From Aristolochia californica (Eukaryota; Streptophyta; Magnoliopsida; Piperales; Aristolochiaceae): a DNA stretch of 64,000 nucleotides. Both the position numbers and the translations under genes were made by a program. Positions 36,701-48,150 of the stretch are shown here, piece by piece (the stretch's first letter is position 1; each line of letters starts with the position of its first letter). The notes below the pieces were generated by a model. That model made no database searches and was not told the DNA's origin. It saw only the letters and a program-made list of their open reading frames with translations. The stretch is from contig JARWKL010000003.1 of assembly GCA_029961685.1 (NCBI GenBank), positions 17,850,467 to 17,914,466 of the forward strand. Direction: 5' to 3'.

Positions 36701-39700
36701 TTTGTTATCTATGTTTGGGAAATTCCACTAGTACAACCCCTAATAGCTAGGAATTTTATAACAAAGAGATTTCTAATTGATCCTAACGTGTATTAAATAC
36801 GGATATGCATGCATGAAACTTTTTGAAGATGAAAATGACCCAAGGATCCAAGACTTTTAAGGAGAATAACAAATGCTCATTAAGTTCTCAATTGAACATG
36901 CGGTGGGATATTTACCCGATCCGAACAAGCCATTTTTTGCCCATTTAAAAAATATTGATCTAACAATCATAGATTAATGTAAAAAGATTCATTATGAGTA
37001 ACGAGCTATATTTTCAGAAGAAATGACTTGTGGATTATAAGTAACACTAAGTTAAATCCCCTGCTCCCCCCTTTTTTTGATGTTTGCAAAACCTAATATA
37101 TAAAAACTAAAAGAGTTTTAAAATACCTAAAAATTGTAGAGACTTTTTGGAATTATCTCTCTCTGCATTTGTGCATTTTCATTTTAGATGTCAAGTTTTG
37201 TTTTAAAATCCAACTTTAAGTTTTTCACTCTCCCTTTTTTCTCTCGTAAACAAAAAAAAATATAAGGAAAAAGAGATCGCTACAAAATGAAATTTTTTGA
37301 GTTTATGTAAGCAAAAAATTTAAAACAATAATAAATTTAAGTAAAGAACATCTACACACACGCCAAAAACAAACACCAAAGCTTTATTATCGATCTTTTA
37401 GAAATTCCACTAGTACAACCTCCAACAACATGGAATTTTATAAGAAAGAGATTTCTAATTGATCCTTACATGTTTTAAATATGGATATGCATGCATGAAA
37501 TATGTTGAAGATGGAAATGATGCAAGGATCCAAGACTTTTAAGAAGAACAACAAATGCTCGTTAAATTCTCAAATGAATGTGCAGTGGGATTTTTACTCG
37601 ATCCTAACAAGCCATTTTTGCCCATTTAATAAAATGTTCATCTAAAAATTATAGATTATTGTAAAGAGATTAACTATGAGTAACGATCTACATTTTTATA
37701 AGAAATGACTTGTGGATTAGGAGTCAACACTTAGTTAAATCCCCCGCTCCCCCATTTTTCCTATGTTTGCAAAACCCTATATATAAAAACTAAAAGAGTT
37801 TTAAAATCCCTAAAAATTACAAAGACTTTTTGTAATTATCTCTCTCTGCATTTTTTCAATTCCATTTTAGATGTCAAGTTTTTGTTTTTAAATCCAAACT
37901 TGAGTTTTCACTATCCCTTTATACCTAAGTAAGCCAAAAAAAAAAAAAGGCAAATAGATCTCAACAAAATAAAAATTTTATACTTTATATATGCAAAAAA
38001 TTTAAAACAATAATAAATCTAAATAAATAAAATTTATCCACACACCACAAATGAACACCAAAGTTTTGTTATCCATATTTCGGAAATTCCACTTGTACAA
38101 CCGCTAATTGCGTGGAATTTTATAAGAAAGAGATTTCTAATTGTTTATAACATGTTTTAAATATGGATAGGCATGCACAAAACTTATTGAAGATGAAAAA
38201 TGACCCAAGGATCTAAGACTTTTTACGAGAAAAAAACATGCTCATTAAATTCTCTAGTGAATGTGCGGTGGGATAGTTACTCGATCCAAACAAGACATTT
38301 TTTGCCACTTTACTAAAAGTTGATCTAACACTCATAGATCATTGTAAAGTGATTGTTCATGAGTAACGTGTTATATTTTCGTAAGAAATGACTCAGTTAA
38401 ATCCCCCGTTACCCCCTTTTTATGATGTTTGCAAACCTAATATATAAAAACTAAAAGAGTTTTACAATCCCTAAAAATTATAGAGACTTTTTGGAATTAT
38501 CTCTCTTTGCATTTGTACATGTCCATTTTATATGTAAAGTTTTGTTTCAAATCCAAACTTCAGTTTTCACTCTCCCTTTTTTCTCTCGTAAAAAAAAAAA
38601 ATTTCAAAACTTAAAAATTTCAGAGTTTATATATGCAAAAAATTAAAAAAATAATAAATGAAAGAAAATTAAATCTATCCACACCTCAAACAAACACCAA
38701 AGTTGTATTATCCATATTTGGGAAAATTCCACTAGTACAACCCCTAATAGCTTGGAATATTATAAGAAAGACATTTCTAATTAATCCTAACATGTTTTAA
38801 AAATGGATAAGCATGCACAAAACATGTTGAAGATGCAAATTACCCAAGGATCCAAGACTTTTAAGGAGAAAAATGATTGCTCATTAAATTATTAAGTGAA
38901 CGTACAGTGGGATATCGACCCGATCCAAATGAGCCATTTTTTGCCCACTTACAAAATGTTGATATAATAATCATAGATCATTGTAAAATGATTGATCATG
39001 AGTAACAAACTATAATTTCGTCAGAAACGACTTAAGGATTATGAGTCAACACAACGTTAAATCCCCGCTCTCCCCTTTTTTCTGATGTTTGCAAAACATA
39101 AAATATAAAAACTAAAAGAGTTTTACTATCCTTAAAACTTACATAGACTTTTATGAATTATCTCTCTCTGCATTTGTACATTTCCATTTAGATGTCATGT
39201 TTTGTTTTAAAATCAAAACTTGAGTTTTCACTCTTCCTTTTTTTTAAAAAAAAAAAAAGATAAGGCAAATAGTTCACAACAAAATCAAAATTTTAGAGTT
39301 TATATATGAAAAAAATTTAAAACAATAATAAATGTAAGTTAAGAAAATTTATCCACACACCACAATCGAACACCAAATTTTTGTTATCCATGTTTGGGAA
39401 ATTCCACTAGTACAACCCCTACTCGCTTGGAATTTTATAAGAAAGAGATTTCTAATTGATCATAACATGTTTTAAATATGGACATGCATGCACGAAACTT
39501 GGTGAAGATGAAAATGACCCAAGGATCCATGACTTTTAAGGAGAACAACAAATGGTCATTAATTTGTCAAATGAATGTGAGGTGGGATACTTACCGATCC
39601 AAACAAGCCATTTTTTTGCCCATTTACAGTCATAGATCATTGTAAAATGATTGATCGAACAATCATAGATCATTGTAAAATGATTGATCAGGAGTAACGA

Positions 39701-42635
39701 GCAATATATTTGTAAGAAATGACTTGTTGATTAGGAGTAAACACTGAGTTAAATCCCCCGCTCCCCCTTTTTTCGATGTTTGAAAAACTTAATACATAAA
39801 AACTGAAAGAGTTATCTCCCTCTGGTTTTTTGCATTTCCATGTTAGATGTCAAGTTTTGTTTTAAAATCTAACTTGAGTTTTCAGACTCCCATTTTTCTC
39901 TCATAAAAAAATAAATAAGGCAAATAGATCACAATATAATGAAAATTTTTAAGTTTATACATGCAGAAAATTTAAAATAATAATAAATGTAAGTAAATAA
40001 AATTTATCCACACACCTCAAACGAGAAAATTTATCTACACACTGCAAATGAACACAAAATTTTTGTTATCCATGTTTGGGAAATTCCACTAGTACAACCC
40101 CTAATAGCTTGAAATTTTATAAGAAAGATATTTCTAATTGATCCTAACAAGTTATAAATATGGATGCATATACAAAACTTGTTGAAGATGAAATTGACCC
40201 AAGGATCTTGACTTTTAAGGAGAACAACAAATGCTAATTAAATTATCAAATTAACGTGCTACGGGATATTTACCCGATCCAAACAAGCCATTGTTTGCCC
40301 ATTTACAAAAAGTTGATCTACAACTCATAGATTATTGTAAAGTGATTGATCATGAGTAACGAGCTATATTTTTGTAAGAAATGACTTGTTAGGAGTCAAC
40401 ACTCTATTAAATCCCCCGCACCCCCCTTTTTCTGTTGTTTGAAATACCTAATATATAAAAACTAAAAGAGTTTTACAATCCCTAAAAAATACAGAGACTT
40501 TTTTAATTTATCTCTCTCTGCATTTGTGTATTTCCATTTTAGATGTCAAGTTTTGTTTTAAAATTCAAACTCGAGTTTTCATTCTCCCTTTTTTCTCTCG
40601 AAAACAAAACAAAAAAAGATTGGGCAAATAGATGACAAAAAAATAAAATTTTAAGAGTTTATATATGATAAAAATTTAAAACAATAATAAATTTAAGTAA
40701 AGAAAATTTATCAACACACCACAAACGAGAAAATTTTTCCACGTCACAAACGAGCACCAAAGTTTTGTTATCCATGTTTGGGAAATTCAACTAGTACAAC
40801 CCATAATAGCTTGGAATTTTATAAGAAAGAAATTTTTAATTGATCCTAACATGTTTTAAAAATGGATATGCATGCACGAAACTTGTTGAAGATGAGAATG
40901 ACCCAATGATCCATGATTTTTAAGGAAAACAACAAATGCTCATTAAATTCTCTAGTGAACGTGTGGTGGGATATTCACCATATCCAAACAAGCCATTTTT
41001 TGCCCATTTACAAAAAGTTGATCTAACACTCATAGATCATTGTAAAGTGATTGATCATGAGTAACGAGCTATATTTTTTTTAAGAAATGACTTGTGGATT
41101 ACGAGGCAATACTCAGTTAAATCTTCCGTTTCCCCCTTTTTTCGATGTTTGCAAAACCTAATATATAAAAACTAAAAGAGTTTTACAACCCCTAAAATTT
41201 ATAGAAACTTTTTGGAATTATCTCTCTCTGCATTTGTGCATTTCCATTTTAGATATCAAATTGTGTTTTAAAATCCAAACTTGAGTTTTCACTCTTCCTT
41301 TTTTCTCTCGTAAACAAAAAAAAAAGATAAGGCAAATAGATCGCAACAAAATGAAAATTTAAGGGTTTATATATGGAAAAAATTTAAAACAATAATAAAT
41401 GTAAGTTTAGAAAATTTATTCACACACTACAAACAAATACCAAGGTTTTGTTATCCTTTTTTGGGAAATTCCACTAGTACAACCCCTAATTGCTTTGAAT
41501 TTTATAAGAAAGAGATTTCTAATTGATCATAACATGTTTTAAATATAGATATGCATGCACGAAACATGTTGAAGATGCAAATGACCCAAGGATCCAAGAC
41601 TTTTATGGAGAACAAAAAATGCTCATTAAATTCTCAAGTGAACGTGTGGTGGGATATTTACCTTATCCAAACAAGCCATTTTTTGGCCATTTACAAAAAA
41701 TTGATCTAAAAATCATAGATCATTGTCAAGTGATGGACGATGAGTAACGGGCTATTTTTTTCTTAAGAAATGACTTGTGGATACGGAGTCAACACTTAGT
41801 TAAATCCCTCGCTCCCACCTTTTTTAGATGTTTGCAAAACCTAATATATAAAAACTAAAAGAGTTTTACTATCTTTAAAAATTACAAAGATTTTTCTGAA
41901 TTATCTCTCTCTACATTTGTGCTTTTATATTTTAGATGTCAAGTTTTGTTTTAAAATCTAAACTTGAGTTTTCATACTCCCTTTTTTCTCTCGTAAAAAA
42001 AAACAAAAAGATAAGGCGAAATAGATCGCAATAATGTGAAGATTTTAGAGTTTATCTATGCAAAAAATTTAAAACAATAATAAAGGTAAGTAAAGAAAAT
42101 CTATCCACACACCACAAACATACACCAAAGTTTTGTTATCCATGGTTTTGAAATTCCACTAGATCAACCCCAAATAGTTTGGAATTTTATAAGAAAGAGA
42201 TTTCTAATTGATCCTAACATATTTTAAATATGGATATGCATGCATGAACATTTTGATGATGAAAATTACCCAAGGATCCAAGACATTTATGGAGAACAAA
42301 AAATGTTCATTAAATTCTCTAGTGAACGTGCGGTGGGATATTTACCAGATGCAAACAAGACATTTTTTTCCCTTTTACAAAAAGTTGATCTAACACTCAT
42401 AGATCATTGTAAAGTGATTGAACATGAGTAGCGAGCTATATTTTTTTAAGAAATGACTTGTGGATTAGGAGTCAACACTCAGTTAAATTACCTGGTCGCC
42501 CCTTTTTCTAATGTTTGCAAAACCTAATATATAAAAACTAAAAGAGTTTTACAATACCTAAAAATTACAGAGACTTTTTGGAATTATCTCTCTCTACATT
42601 TGTGCATTTCCATTTTAGATGTCATGTTTTGTTTT
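33792..42635. repeat. Satellite array segment, about 13 monomers
   Basis: In-phase continuation after solo LTR-2. It ends at CATGTTTTGTTTT, where NA-2 is inserted. The ACACC-ACAAA landmark recurs near 33960, 34665, 35345, 35945, 36650, 37345, 38040, 38685, 39355, 40010, 40715, 41425 and 42108. Several monomers (33947, 35927, 36633, 40000, 40705) share a duplicated GAAAATTTATCCACACACCA segment. At 39631-39690 the conserved palindrome is duplicated with a 33-bp period. Confidence 0.95.
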
Positions 42636-43053
42636 TGTTGGAAGATATGCCCAAGCCCACACGACTATGGAAGGCTCACATAACTAAGAGTATTATAATA
42701 TGGGCCACACAACCAAGGAAGGCCCAAAAGATGGGCCCAAGAACATTAGAAGTAGGACCCACAATGATTACCATGAGCTGGCATCCTTACCACATCAGCT
42801 GGAAGATCAAGTAGGACTCACAAATATGGTCTCGTCCTATAAAATTTTAGTTATATTTATCTTTATCTTTTATCTATATTGAGTCATTTAATTATGCTAG
42901 GACTTATCTTTAAGTGTTAGAGTTTGGGTGTAATTGGGACAAAAGTAGTTTTATTGTAATTGGACTCTACTACCTTCCTCTATTATAAATAGAGGTTCAT
43001 GTACACTGATTACAATAAGTCGATGAAGTATTTATCTTTGCCATAAATTAATA
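42636..43053 (+). repeat. NA-2 5' LTR
   Basis: TGTTGGAAGATATGCCC...CATAAATTAATA, 418 bp. TATA-like CTATTATAAATAGAGG lies near 42979-42994. The end is degraded from the family's TTCAACA to TTAATA. The adjoining primer site, TGGCATCAAAGC (43054-43065), differs from TGGTATCAGAGC at two positions. Confidence 0.92.
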
Positions 43054-43464
43054 TGGCATCAAAGCAGATTATGTGGGTTGATCACGTCAACCCACTGAGG
43101 TAATGTGATCCTTTTCTCTAAACCCTAAACCCTATGTCTAGGTTCGCAGTTATTTTTTTAGTCCCTACACCCATAGCTTGCTTTGCATTTTTTACCTCTA
43201 TACGAAGTTTTTAATATTTCAAATTATATATTGACGAAAAGATATTTGAGTCTAATTTCCAAAGGAAAGTTATTTGTTCCAATCGGAGTTATCTATATAG
43301 ATATATCGATATTTAAATGAGTGAAGGTCAGATTGAAAAAAGGTTCGAGCAACAACATCAATCTTCATATTCCAAGGTATTTTTTGCTTTCAAGAACTAG
43401 ACTTTATAAGGATAAATATATATCATATGAAAGATTTGTAAGTCTATTCTTTTACCTATTCAAT
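43054..43464 (+). other. NA-2 5' internal region
   Basis: Primer site followed by a leader with TAAACCCTAAACCCTA (about 43121-43136), then the first of the 190-200-bp degenerate repeats seen three times in NA-3. It ends at TCAAT (43460-43464), the left target duplication of Gypsy-2. The right copy is TCAAC at 56217-56221. Confidence 0.85.
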
Positions 43465-43740
43465 TGATATGTGCCACATCATTCCCACCAGACCAAGAAG
43501 ACCACGAAGGGTAGTGGCAAGATGGAAGTCGTGGTTTAAATTGTCTGTTTAGTTGTTGTTTAGTTATTGTTTGTTCTGTGGGTGTTGTTCATGTCATGTT
43601 TTCCAGCAGCAGTTGTTATTTTCTCTATTAGTTGTATGGCTATAAATAGCCTGAATGTTTTCAATAAAGATATATAGTTTTAATTCTCAAATAGTCCCTT
43701 CTTACTTCTATTCTTTCCTGACCTTAAATTCTTCATATCA
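43465..43740 (+). repeat. Gypsy-2 5' LTR and primer site
   Basis: TGATATGTGCC...CTTCATATCA, 276 bp, with TATA-like GGCTATAAATAGCC (about 43638-43651). TGGTATCAGAGC at 43742-43753 is the Met-tRNA primer site, one base beyond the LTR. Confidence 0.93.
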
Positions 43741-43753
43741 GTGGTATCAGAGC

Positions 43754-44303
43754 GAGGTTAGCGACTTCGGGAAGAAATTCCATTCCAAGACCTCTCATTC
43801 CACCGCTGAACAAAAAGTTCCTCATCCTTCCTGCACCGCAGACCTTCCTTTGTCACCAGAAATAAATTCCAAAACCAGAGTCGCAAATCTATGTTCGGGA
43901 AGAAACCAGAGCCGCAAACATTCCTCACCGCTACAGGTACCTGAGCTGCGCAACCGAGGGCTATCATCGCTGCCGACGGTACCAGAATTGAGAATTTTGG
44001 GAAGAAAATTCTATTTCACTGCTGCTATTGTCGTTGCCGTAGACTCGTCCTGACTCGATGAAAGATTCCTCCAGAGTTTTTCGAAACCCATAAATACAAG
44101 AGCCAAAAAAACAATTTTGTCGTAGAAGAAACTTTGCCAATTTTTTTTTTTTTTTTGGAACTCGTCACTGAAGAAATAGAGCTGAAAAAACAGAGCTCTC
44201 TGTTTACCATTGCCATTGCCCTCTAAGTCACCATTTCCAGCAGAATTCTGACCCGCTGTGTCGCTGATTGAGATTCTCCAACAGAAAAAAACTAGTTCCG
44301 ACC
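43754..44303 (+). other. Gypsy-2 untranslated leader
   Basis: About 550 bp between the primer site and the gag ATG. It contains open frames but no recognisable domain, and a T-run at about 44142-44156. Confidence 0.7.
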
Positions 44304-44596
44304 ATGGACACTCGCAGCAAAACTAATGCAGAATTCCGCAACAAGGTCAACGAAATATTGGCACGACACGATATCAGTTTCAATCAGGTGAACGCAGCCT
44401 TACAAGCGGTGCTAACCGAGCTCCATGCTCTTCGAGCCTTTCGTAGCCAAAACACTAGCCCTTCTGAAACCAACCCATTTGCACGTGATGAATCCTCACA
44501 CCCACATACTTCTCATTCAAACACTATAAATGACCACTCTCATCAACACCTCAAGTTTTTTTTCACCCTCATACCGAGTCCAGCAAATCAATACCA
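44304..44596 (+). pseudogene. gag: Gypsy-2 gag, N-terminal fragment
   Basis: An ATG in good context (ACCATGG) at 44304 opens MDTRSKTNAEFRNKVNEILA, then VNAALQAVLTELHALRAF, a probable coiled-coil N-terminus of a chromovirus Gag. After HQHLK a T-run disturbs the frame. The next phase reads PSY, the usual start of the capsid core. At 44597 Gypsy-3 begins. The rest of the capsid domain and the zinc knuckle are not found on the other side, so most of gag is lost. Confidence 0.85.
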
Positions 44597-44988
44597 TGTT
44601 AGGATCCTCACGAGCCATGGATCTTGTCACCCTCCTCTCTTCTCTTCCTTCCATTGCCTTGCTTGACGTTGAGGTAGAATGATGGAGTGATGAAGAAAGA
44701 ATTTCGGAAAGGAATTGGGGAAAAATCGGAGAGAGCTTGAAGGAGCTCTCGACCTGTTTAGCTAATTTACTCTACGCTAAAGTAGACTCAATTGCTACCT
44801 CTCATTAACCTAGCCATCTCCTTAAATAGGGTTGAGGACGCCCAATACAATTCAAACCCCTTGGGTCAATGTTCAAACCAATAAATGCTAAACCAACCCA
44901 AACAAAATTTAATTACATGAAAATTGAAAATCACATTAATTAATTCCTAGGCCTGCTGGTAACTCGTGATACTATAGAGTCCATAACA
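44597..44988 (-). repeat. Gypsy-3 3' LTR
   Basis: Plus-strand TGTTAGGATCCTCACGAG...GAGTCCATAACA. The adjoining TCACCACCCTCCTAGAG (44989-45005) is the complement of the purine tract CTCTAGGAGGGTGG, nearly the same as that of Gypsy-1. Confidence 0.95.
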
Positions 44989-44999
44989 TCACCACCCTC

Positions 45000-45430
45000 C
45001 TAGAGAAAGAGCTTGTCCTCAAGCTCGAAGGAAGGATAGAGAAGTCGAAATGCTGATAACGGCTCCCATGTCGTGTCACTGGGGTCTGCATCTGTCCACT
45101 GGACGAGAATTTCCCAATCGCCTTGAATGTGGCGTGCTTTCAATACATGAACTGGAGTAGAAAGGACTCTGCCCTCATGGAGTGGCGGCAGAGGAGTGTG
45201 CAATAGGGGCGAGTCACCCTGGAATGGCTTCAGTTGGGATACGTGAAATACATTATGTATCTTTGCCTCGGTTGGTAGCTTCAAGCGGTATGCCACAGGG
45301 CCAATTTTGTCCAACACTTGAAATGGACCATAATATTTTGGAGACAGTTTATGGCGCTTAGAGGCAGTTAGGGACAGCTGGCGGTAGTGTTGAAGTTTTT
45401 ACCACACGTAGTCTCCTGGGGCATAAGATA
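45000..45430 (-). pseudogene. pol: Gypsy-3 integrase C-terminus and chromodomain
   Basis: The minus strand reads YYDKKHREVSYAPGDYVW, then a TAA (plus-strand 45399-45401), then KYYGPFQVLDKIGPVAYRL. The chromodomain-like end is VHVLKARHIQGDWEILVQW followed by TTWEPLSAFRLLYPSFELED. It corresponds to the Gypsy-1 chromodomain at 13042-13234 and retains the aromatic and acidic pattern of the fold. It would target integration to chromatin marks. Confidence 0.88.
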
Positions 45431-46184
45431 CCTCACGGTGCTTTTTATCATAATAGAGCTTCATAGAGTGTTGGGCCTCCTGGAGATGAGTACGTACCTC
45501 AGTGATCATAGAATCTCTTTCCGCTAATGCTTGGTCCAAAGTGACGACTTTGGATGCCTCAGGTTCATATGGTAATAGACGAGGTGGATCTCTGCCATAA
45601 ACTACCTTGAGAGTAGTTCTCAGTGCGGTGCGGTAAGAGGTGTTATAGCCAAATTCTGCCTAGGAAAGCCACTTCACCCACTGTTTAGGTGAGTCCCCCA
45701 CAAAACAACGAAGATATAATTCAATCGTGTGATTGACGACCTCTATTTTTTGGTTAGCTTGTGGATGATATGCAGATGAAAATTCCAATTGGGTGCCCTA
45801 TAATTTGAATAATTCCTTCCAAAAGATACTAGTAAAAATGGCATCCCTGTCACTGATAATGGATGTGGGAATTCCATGTAATCAGACAATGTTGTCCTTA
45901 AATAACTGAGGGACCTGAGCAGCCGTATATGGATGCGCCAAAGCAATGAAGTGACCATATTTTGAAAAATGATCTACCATAACGAATATCACTGATTTAC
46001 CGGATGAAGTGGGAAGGCCATCAATGAAGTCCATTGAAATGTCAGACCAGATTTGAGATGGTAGTTGAAAAGGTTGCAGTAGGCCGGCAGGACTTTTGGC
46101 TTTGTTTCATTGACAAATCTGACAAGCAGCTACATAATCAGCAATTGTGCTCTTCATGCCCTTCCAATAAAATTCCCGACTGAT
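45431..46184 (-). pseudogene. pol: Gypsy-3 integrase core (DDE retained, stops)
   Basis: Read on the minus strand: QLPSQIWSDISMDFIDGLP (first Asp), then SVIFVMVDHFSKYGHF, LHGIPTSIISDRDAIF (second Asp) and YHPQANQKIEVVNHTIELYL (catalytic Glu). All three catalytic acids survive. In-frame stops occur before LHGIP, after KELFKL and after VKWLS, so no full protein is made. It fills the gap that is deleted in Gypsy-1. Confidence 0.87.
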
Positions 46185-46799
46185 TCAAAAATATGTTTTC
46201 TGTCGACCCTCATGTGTGCTATCATGGATGGAAGACATGATGGTGGGAAGAAGTGGGGATGTATGATGCATACAAATCTTGTTTTTGTAGAATATAAGAT
46301 GATCTTGAATCGTCCAATGATGAGTTGTTGTCCCCTGCTGAATATCCTGATATAATGACATGAGTTCCGGATATTGATGTGTTTCCTCACGAATAGAATC
46401 CAGCAAAAGTGAACGTGGGTTACTGATAGCATAAACTTGTGTTGCTGAAATATCTCGACATGACAAAGCATCAGCCCCCAAATTAAAACTACCTGGCTTA
46501 TAGTGAACAATAAAATCGAAGCCCATGAGTTTAGTTAACCAATGCTGTTGTGGGGATGTGGTGAGGTGCTGTTCAAGAAGATACTTGAGGCTGCAATGAT
46601 CTGTACGAATGAGAAATGGTCGTCCCCATAGATAAGGTCGCCAATGTTGGACAACCTTGCCTAACCCAATCAGTTCCCTCTCATATGCAGCTAATTTATG
46701 GTGGTGTTGTCCCAACTGGCGGCTGAAATAAGCAATGGGGTGTCCCAATTGTTGTAACACTGCCCCTATACCTGCCCCGGAGGCATCACATTCCACCAC
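46185..46799 (-). pseudogene. pol: Gypsy-3 RNase H and start of integrase zinc domain
   Basis: A 204-residue open stretch: VECDASGAGIGAVLQQLGHP, KLAAYERELIGLGK, FLIRTDHCSLKYLLEQ and LGADALSCRD. The four acidic RNase H positions appear intact (Asp, Glu, Asp, Asp). The end, SIHDSTHEGRQKTYF, starts the integrase H2C2 zinc domain before a stop. It is separated from the RT by one frameshift near 46910, caused by an extra A in a seven-A run. Confidence 0.9.
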
Positions 46800-47721
46800 A
46801 AAGTCTTCATCGAAATCTAGTAATTGTAGTACTGGTGTTGAGGCTAAGGCCTCCTTTAACAGCTGAAAGGCCTGATCCGCTGAAGAAGACCAGTTGAATG
46901 CATGTTTTTTTGAGAAGGTTGTTGAGTGGTGCTGCTATCTGGCCATAAGATTGGATAAATTTTCTGTAGTATTCCGCTAGGCCCAAAAAGCCCCTTAATG
47001 CGGTGTTGGAGGTGGGAATCGGCCAATTTGTTACTGCTTGTATCTTGCTTTGGTCAACTTTCACGCCCACAGCTGATATGATGTGGCCCAAATATGCCAC
47101 CTCGAAGGTACCCATAGAACATTTGGATTTATTCAAAACCAAATGATGAGAGCGTAAAATGGTAAATACCTTATGGAGGTGTTGGAGATGTTCGACCCAA
47201 TTTTTGCTGTAGACTAGGATGTCATAAAAAAATACTAACACATAGTTGTGCAAAAGCGAGGAAAATAGCTCATTCATGAGGGCCTAAAAGGTGGAAGGTG
47301 CATTGGAGAGACCGAAGGGCATGACGAGGAACTCGAAATGACCGTGATGTGTGTGGAACACAGTCTTCTCCACATCTACCGGGTGAACTCTAATTTGATG
47401 ATAACCCGATTTCAAATCTAACTTGGTAAAAATTGTAGCACCATGTAACTCATCCACCACTAGAATGGGGAACTTGTCTTTAATTGTCTTGAAATTGAGT
47501 TGCCTATAGTCGACACAAAACCTCCATGATTTATCCTTTTTGCGTACCAGTAACACATGTGAGGAGAAGGGAGACCGACTGGGCTGGATCACTCCCTGAG
47601 CGAGCATATTCATGCACTGTCTTTCTATTTCATCTTTCTGTATTTGTGGGTAACGATAAGGGCGCACCACTACTGGATCAGTTCCCAACTTTAAATGAAT
47701 GCGGTGATCATAGTGACGCAC
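46800..47721 (-). pseudogene. pol: Gypsy-3 reverse transcriptase (FFYD active site)
   Basis: It reads [71 protein letters not shown] and [17 protein letters not shown], then a TAG, then ALMNELFSSLLHNYVLVFFYDILVYSK. The catalytic box is FFYD where the family has FFDD, so the first Asp of the metal-binding pair is replaced by Tyr. The thumb (YLGHIISAVGVKVDQSKI) and LRGFLGLAEYYRKFI follow. Confidence 0.92.
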
Positions 47722-48150
47722 TGGTGGTAGACCCGTAGGGTCATTAAATAAATCCCCAAATGCTATAAGTAAAGGAGCTAACTGACCATCACTAGTGTTC
47801 TGAAGCTTTCAAGTGTGAAGTGCGTTAGGTACCTGTGCCACAATACCCTGTAATGTAATCTGGCTATGTGGTGTTGTAAATGTCATTGTTCGAGCCTGAA
47901 AGTCCTATAATATAGGACCTAATAACTGAAGCCATTTGACCCCAAGCACCAAATCAAATCCAGCCAAAGGAATGACCAGTAAGTCCGCCTGAAATGAATG
48001 TGCCTCAATGGTAAAAGGAGTGTTTGCACATAACCCCACACTGGCAATTTTAGCCCCATTCGCCACTGAAACCGAGTTGTTGTTGAATTTCCAATCCCAA
48101 TTGTTGCTCTGCGGGTTCACTGATAAAATTATGTCTGTTGCCAGAATCAA
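47722..48150 (-). pseudogene. pol: Gypsy-3 aspartic protease
   Basis: LALVDSGNRHNFISE (plus-strand about 48120-48165) holds the DSG triplet intact. IPLAGFDLVLGVKWLQLLGP is the C-terminal hallmark. A stop after VKWLQLLGPIL separates it from the linker to the RT ([20 protein letters not shown]). Confidence 0.87.

Noticed and set aside
42578..42814. Open frames spanning the left edge of NA-2.
   Set aside because: They combine satellite and LTR sequence across an insertion junction, with no domain.
43655..44053. A 132-residue open frame across the Gypsy-2 LTR end and leader.
   Set aside because: It starts inside the LTR, crosses the primer site and shows no Gag similarity. The real Gag start is at 44304.
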